A DNA stretch of 35,619 bases from Bacteroidales bacterium. Lineage in GTDB: Bacteria; Bacteroidota; Bacteroidia; Bacteroidales; DTGW01. A program made the translations under genes and the position numbers. Under the pieces are notes generated by a model. That model did no database searches, was not told the origin of the DNA, and was given only the letters and a program-made list of their open reading frames with translations. This document shows, piece after piece, positions 31,863 to 35,619 of the stretch (positions within the stretch are counted from its first letter, which is position 1; each line of letters opens with the position of its first letter). The stretch lies in the NCBI GenBank assembly GCA_026416115.1, contig JAOAFU010000054.1, positions 1 to 35,619 of the forward strand. Direction: 5' to 3'.

Positions 31863-34484
31863 ATGAAAACTGTTCTAACCTGTTCAATGTTTATCTTTTC
31901 GTTTTTATCCATTTTCTCACAAAATCTCGACTATAAGAATCCTTCTCTATCCTTTGAGGAAAGAGCAGAAATTTTAGTACAGCAGATGACCCTAGATGAA
32001 AAAATATCGCAAATGACAGACGTTGCTGCTGCAATTCCCCGACTCGATATTCCTGCATATAACTGGTGGAATGAGGGATTACATGGTGTAGCCAGAGCAG
32101 GAATTGCTACTGTTTTTCCACAAGCCATTGGTTTGGCCGCAACTTTCGACGACTCGCTTATGTTTAAAATTGCTACCATAATTTCCAACGAATTTAGAGC
32201 AAAATATAACGATGCTATATCTAAAGGTAATCGGGCTCGCTATTACGGGCTAACAGTTTGGTCGCCCAATATTAATATCTTTCGTGACCCACGTTGGGGA
32301 AGAGGCCAGGAAACCTATGGCGAAGATCCATACCTGACTAGTCGAATGGGGGTAATGTTTGTAAAAGGGCTTCAGGGAGATCATCCAAAATATTTCAAAA
32401 CTATTGCTACCCCTAAACATTATGTCGTACATAGTGGACCGGAAAAATTGCGACACGTTTTCGATGTGGATGTTAGCGAATACGATTTTCTCGATACCTA
32501 TACACCTGCTTTCAAAGCTTGTGTTGAAGAAGGCAAAGCCTTCTCAGTAATGGGAGCTTATAATCGTTTCAGAGGAAAATCCTGTAGTGCAAGCGATACC
32601 TTACTTAACACTTTACTTCGTAAAAAGTGGGGGTTTCAGGGTTATGTAGTATCCGACTGCGATGCAATTGCCGACATATATCAGACACACAAGATTGTTG
32701 CAACGCCCGAAGAGGCAGCTGCACTCGGAGTACGAAATGGTTGTGACCTTAATTGTGGAGATACATACAAATATCTAAAAAAAGCAGTTGAGCAAAAATT
32801 AATTACTGAAGAAGAAATTAATAGAGCAGTGAAAAGGTTAATGATTGCAAGATTACGCTTGGGAATGTTCGATCCCAAAGGAAGCTGCCCTTACGATACC
32901 TTAACTCTTGCAAGTGTTGACAATACACAAAACAGAGCAATGGCGCTCCTTGCGGCTCAAAAATCGATTGTTTTACTTAAAAATGATAATAAAACCCTAC
33001 CTCTCAATCGAAAATTGATAAAAAAGATTGCAGTTGTTGGTCCAAATGCCAACAATCCCATGGTTATGTTCGGAAACTATAATGGTTTTCCCTCGTATAG
33101 CTATACACCATATCAAGGCATTTCCAAAACAGTTTTTCAAAAAACATCTGTATATTACCATCCACTTAACGGATGGGTTAGTTCAGAACCCGAATATCTC
33201 CCCGTACCCTCCAGTTTATTCGAGTTTGATGGGAAAAAAGGACTAAAAGTAGATGTTTTCAACAATACCCAGCTAAAAGGTGAACCTATTTATAGTGGAG
33301 TCGATACCACAATTATGTATTCGTGGTATGCAACTCCACCCTATCCTAATGTCCCAGCAAACAATGTTTCAGTCCGTTGGACCGGAAAAATTGTACCGCC
33401 TGCCGATGGAACCTATTCTTTTGCATTTACTGGAGACGATGGATATAGAATATGGGTTGACGGAAAAATTGTTGCAGAACAGTGGAAAGATCAAGCACCC
33501 TATACCAGCACTTTTCAACTGAAATTACAAAAAGATAGAAAGCAAGACATTGTGATAGAGTACTATCAATCGCTACATGGAGCAGTAGCCGAATTTAAAT
33601 GGAACCAATATTCGGAGAAAGACATTGATGAAGCTATCAAAAAAGCTGGTGAATGCGATGTGATTGTATATGTTGGAGGGCTCTCCCCTACATTGGAAGG
33701 AGAAGAAATGCCTGTTAATTTAACGGGGTTCGACGGTGGTGACCGAACTCAGATAGAACTACCTGCTATTCAAACCCAAATGCTTAAACGGCTGAAAAAA
33801 ACTGGCAAACCTGTAATTCTTGTACTTATGGCAGGAAGCGCATTATCGATTAACTGGGAAAACGAAAACCTCGATGCCATCGTCATGGCGTGGTATCCGG
33901 GTCAGGAAGGAGGTACAGCAATCGCTAGTGTCCTTTTTGGCGATTATAATCCTGGTGGTCGATTACCTGTTACCTTTTATGCTTCAACCAACCAATTACC
34001 ATCTTTCGACAACTACAGTATGAAAAATCGTACCTATAGGTATTTTACTGGCAAACCGTTATATCCTTTTGGCTATGGTTTAAGTTACACAAACTTTACC
34101 TATTCCGATTTGAAAATCCCATCGACTTCCGATACAAAAGAAAAAATTAAAGTTACGGTAACTGTTCAAAACGCGGGAGGACGAGCAGGCGACGAAGTAG
34201 TGCAACTTTACGTTAAACATCCCACTGCAAATATACCCGTGCCTATCCATGCTCTAAAAGGTTTTAAAAGAGTTTTTCTCAAAGCTGGCGACAAAAAAAC
34301 AGTTACCTTTGAACTTGAGGCTAAAGATCTGGCCATTCTCGACAAGCAGAATCGATGGTTTGTAAAACCCGGAGATATTGATATTTTTGTGGGAGGTCAA
34401 CAACCTAATCCAAAATTGATAAAAGAAGGAAAAATACTTTCAGGAACAATTACCCTTACTGGCGACAATTTTTATTTGGAATAG
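31863..34484 (+). CDS. Secreted GH3 beta-xylosidase/beta-glucosidase with PA14 domain
   Basis: An 873-aa exported glycoside hydrolase. Signal peptide 1-19 (TCSMFIFSFLSIFSQ), GH3 N-terminal barrel with KH (185-186), GQETYGEDPYL and the nucleophile Asp265 in YVVSDCDAI. The C-terminal GH3 domain is split by a PA14 carbohydrate-binding insert (about 455-581, with GTYSFAFTGDDGYRIWVDG). After the insert comes GGLSPTLEGEEMPV, where the acid/base Glu (about 612-615) lies in this subgroup. A fibronectin III-like domain ends the protein. The layout matches Prevotella and Bacteroides Xyl3A-type enzymes, so beta-xylosidase is favoured over beta-glucosidase. A xylose-binding-like lipoprotein gene follows 385 bp downstream. 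No susC/susD genes are in view. Confidence 0.92.
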   Translation: MKTVLTCSMFIFSFLSIFSQNLDYKNPSLSFEERAEILVQQMTLDEKISQMTDVAAAIPRLDIPAYNWWNEGLHGVARAGIATVFPQAIGLAATFDDSLMFKIATIISNEFRAKYNDAISKGNRARYYGLTVWSPNINIFRDPRWGRGQETYGEDPYLTSRMGVMFVKGLQGDHPKYFKTIATPKHYVVHSGPEKLRHVFDVDVSEYDFLDTYTPAFKACVEEGKAFSVMGAYNRFRGKSCSASDTLLNTLLRKKWGFQGYVVSDCDAIADIYQTHKIVATPEEAAALGVRNGCDLNCGDTYKYLKKAVEQKLITEEEINRAVKRLMIARLRLGMFDPKGSCPYDTLTLASVDNTQNRAMALLAAQKSIVLLKNDNKTLPLNRKLIKKIAVVGPNANNPMVMFGNYNGFPSYSYTPYQGISKTVFQKTSVYYHPLNGWVSSEPEYLPVPSSLFEFDGKKGLKVDVFNNTQLKGEPIYSGVDTTIMYSWYATPPYPNVPANNVSVRWTGKIVPPADGTYSFAFTGDDGYRIWVDGKIVAEQWKDQAPYTSTFQLKLQKDRKQDIVIEYYQSLHGAVAEFKWNQYSEKDIDEAIKKAGECDVIVYVGGLSPTLEGEEMPVNLTGFDGGDRTQIELPAIQTQMLKRLKKTGKPVILVLMAGSALSINWENENLDAIVMAWYPGQEGGTAIASVLFGDYNPGGRLPVTFYASTNQLPSFDNYSMKNRTYRYFTGKPLYPFGYGLSYTNFTYSDLKIPSTSDTKEKIKVTVTVQNAGGRAGDEVVQLYVKHPTANIPVPIHALKGFKRVFLKAGDKKTVTFELEAKDLAILDKQNRWFVKPGDIDIFVGGQQPNPKLIKEGKILSGTITLTGDNFYLE

Positions 34485-34869
34485 GATAAGATTTGGTATT
34501 AGGAATAGTTATTCGATAACTTGTTAGCAACCAGTAAAATACATGCAAAGAGACGCTTCATAGAGCGTCTCTTTGCATGTATAGATAGACAGATACACCA
34601 CTTTTTAACTAAGATACTTAGAAAAATAGAAAGTCCCATTTTTAAGAATATATTATTTGAGACAGTAAATAAGAGATATACAAGTTTCAAAATAATTAGA
34701 GAAACGAAAACCATACCCCATTTTTACACAATTTTTCCCCATAGGTTGTGAAAGAATTAAATAGTTTTGTAAATGAAACTTTTGTTTAGAAAATTAAGTA
34801 AAAGTTTTGATAGAATTTTTCGAAAATAGTCGTAAACTTCACTAGAGAATATAACTAAAAAAAGATAAA
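34485..34869. other. Intergenic region after the GH3 gene
   Basis: 385 bp with no gene. It holds the 19-bp palindrome (34539-34582). A TAGTTTTG box at 34762-34769 has no TTG at proper spacing. The two track ORFs here (34499-34714 minus, 34521-34751 plus) both read through the palindrome and carry near-identical HAKRR...RLFACI peptides on opposite strands, which is an artefact of the repeat. Confidence 0.6.
34539..34582. repeat. 19-bp perfect palindrome (REP-like intergenic repeat)
   Basis: ATACATGCAAAGAGACGCT (34539-34557) and its exact complement AGCGTCTCTTTGCATGTAT (34564-34582) with a 6-nt loop TCATAG. No T-run on either side. Core AGAGACGC...GCGTCTCT matches a type of palindrome that I recall as dispersed in Bacteroidota genomes; it could also act as an RNA 3'-end stabiliser for the GH3 transcript. 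Confidence 0.75.
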
Positions 34870-35619
34870 ATGAGGCGTTATACATTAATTTTCACAGGAT
34901 TTCTGCTATTACTTTTAACAGCTTGTGAGAAAAAAGCAGAAATGAAAATTGCGTTGATGTTTCCATACACAACATCGGCACGAATGCAGTTTGAAGAAAA
35001 GTATTTCAAAGCAAAAGCAGCCGAACTGAACTGCGAAGCTATAATTGCCGATGCGAAAAACGATGAAGTTCTACAACGCCAACAAGCAATAGAGTTGCTT
35101 AATCAAGGAGTAAAAGTACTTGTGGTAATGGCTGTAAATGCCTACACAGCAGCTGAAATTGTACGAGAAGCCCATAATAAAGGGGCTTATGTAATTGGAT
35201 ACGACCGACTTATTTTTAATTCGGATCTTGATTTTTACATATCCCACAACAATTACAATGTAGGCAAATTGATGGCTGAATATGCACTAAAATACAAACC
35301 TAACGGGAAGTATCTCCTTTTAGGGGGTGACAAAAGTGACCGAAATGCTATTTTTGTTAAAACCGGTCAGCTCGATGCCTTAAGAAATGCTGTAAATGCA
35401 GGAAATGTAAAAATTATACTCGACGTATATGTCGATGAATGGTTACCAATTAACGCCTATCATATTATGAAAGAATATCTGCAACTTTCATCCTATGATG
35501 TACCGGATGTTGTCTTAACATCCTACGATGGTTTAGCCTATGCTGCACGTCAAGCCATCGATGAGGCAGGTATAACACAAGAGGTTATTATAACCGGGCA
35601 AGATGCCGAACCTCAGGCA
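34870..35619 (+). CDS. XylF-like sugar-binding lipoprotein, partial (3' end outside window)
   Basis: Not in the ORF track because it runs off the end; 250 codons are open from ATG 34870. The lipobox LLTAC gives an acylated Cys19. The rest reads as a type I periplasmic binding protein closest to D-xylose-binding XylF: EVLQRQQAIELLNQGVKVLVVMAVNAYTAAEIV, YVIGYDRLIFNSDLDFYISHNNYNVG, LLLGGDKSDRNA, VDEWLPINAY and ITGQDAEP near the cut. As a lipoprotein it may feed an ABC transporter or a sensor kinase rather than act as a free periplasmic carrier. The neighbouring GH3 xylosidase supports a xylose or xylo-oligosaccharide theme. No promoter with both boxes was found. Confidence 0.88.
   Translation, partial: MRRYTLIFTGFLLLLLTACEKKAEMKIALMFPYTTSARMQFEEKYFKAKAAELNCEAIIADAKNDEVLQRQQAIELLNQGVKVLVVMAVNAYTAAEIVREAHNKGAYVIGYDRLIFNSDLDFYISHNNYNVGKLMAEYALKYKPNGKYLLLGGDKSDRNAIFVKTGQLDALRNAVNAGNVKIILDVYVDEWLPINAYHIMKEYLQLSSYDVPDVVLTSYDGLAYAARQAIDEAGITQEVIITGQDAEPQA

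Noticed and set aside
34499-34751. Two track ORFs on opposite strands with similar peptides
   Set aside because: Both read through the same perfect palindrome; they lack start signals and conservation, so they are artefacts.

Overview
The window looks like a chromosomal segment of a low-GC member of the Bacteroidota, most likely Bacteroidales or a relative. Several lines of evidence point there. Promoters follow the phylum's TTG-N19-21-TAnnTTTG pattern rather than the E. coli -35/-10 pattern. Many genes lack a Shine-Dalgarno sequence. Families such as the DUF6175-like protein, the DUF2795 protein, the GTPase-defective EF-G paralogue, the FeoA-FeoB fusion with a Cys-rich partner and the CBS-less arabinose-5-phosphate isomerase are typical of the phylum. 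Iron uptake by FeoAB suggests low-oxygen growth. No phage, insertion sequence, CRISPR array or rRNA operon is visible, and the content is mainly core genome.

Layout. 1-4.4 kb: four minus-strand genes for exported proteins (a barrel-like protein, a 175-aa protein, a DUF6175-like protein and a 321-aa protein) that look like one uncharacterised envelope cluster with an internal terminator. 4.6-6.6 kb: an OmpH/Skp-like chaperone tightly followed by a family 2 glycosyltransferase. 7-10.8 kb (plus): cobalamin adenosyltransferase, a DUF2795 protein, FeoAB and its small Cys-rich membrane partner. 10.8-14.1 kb (minus): an RRM RNA-binding protein, ornithine carbamoyltransferase and ArgS. 14.1-15.3 kb (plus): KpsF-type isomerase and a membrane-anchored hypothetical. 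15.5-16.9 kb (minus): two small envelope proteins and greA with a terminator-like leader. 16.9-18.6 kb (plus): a lipoprotein with a degenerate Rieske-like motif and an NtrC-type regulator without a DNA-binding domain.

18.7-21.9 kb (minus): hisF, a DUF4105 membrane protein, hisIE and maf, packed as an operon. 22.2-25.8 kb (plus): EF-G2-like factor with a clear promoter and terminator, then a TPR protein. 25.8-29.6 kb (minus): a small HTH-like protein, tRNA-Gly and tRNA-Thr, a Ste24-type M48 protease, a TPR-like lipoprotein and fabG with a highly structured leader. 29.8-35.6 kb (plus): a dCache chemoreceptor, a secreted GH3 beta-xylosidase/glucosidase with a PA14 insert, a 19-bp perfect palindrome, and the start of a XylF-like sugar-binding lipoprotein cut by the window end.

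The strongest candidates for something undescribed are four. They are the fabG leader RNA (a 13-bp stem plus a competing or pseudoknotted 9-bp helix plus a third hairpin, downstream of a good promoter), the GraL-like terminator hairpin in the greA leader, a possible roughly 105-nt small RNA between the kpsF operon and greA, and the four-gene envelope cluster at the left edge. All functional calls come from reading motifs and from memory of families; no search was run.
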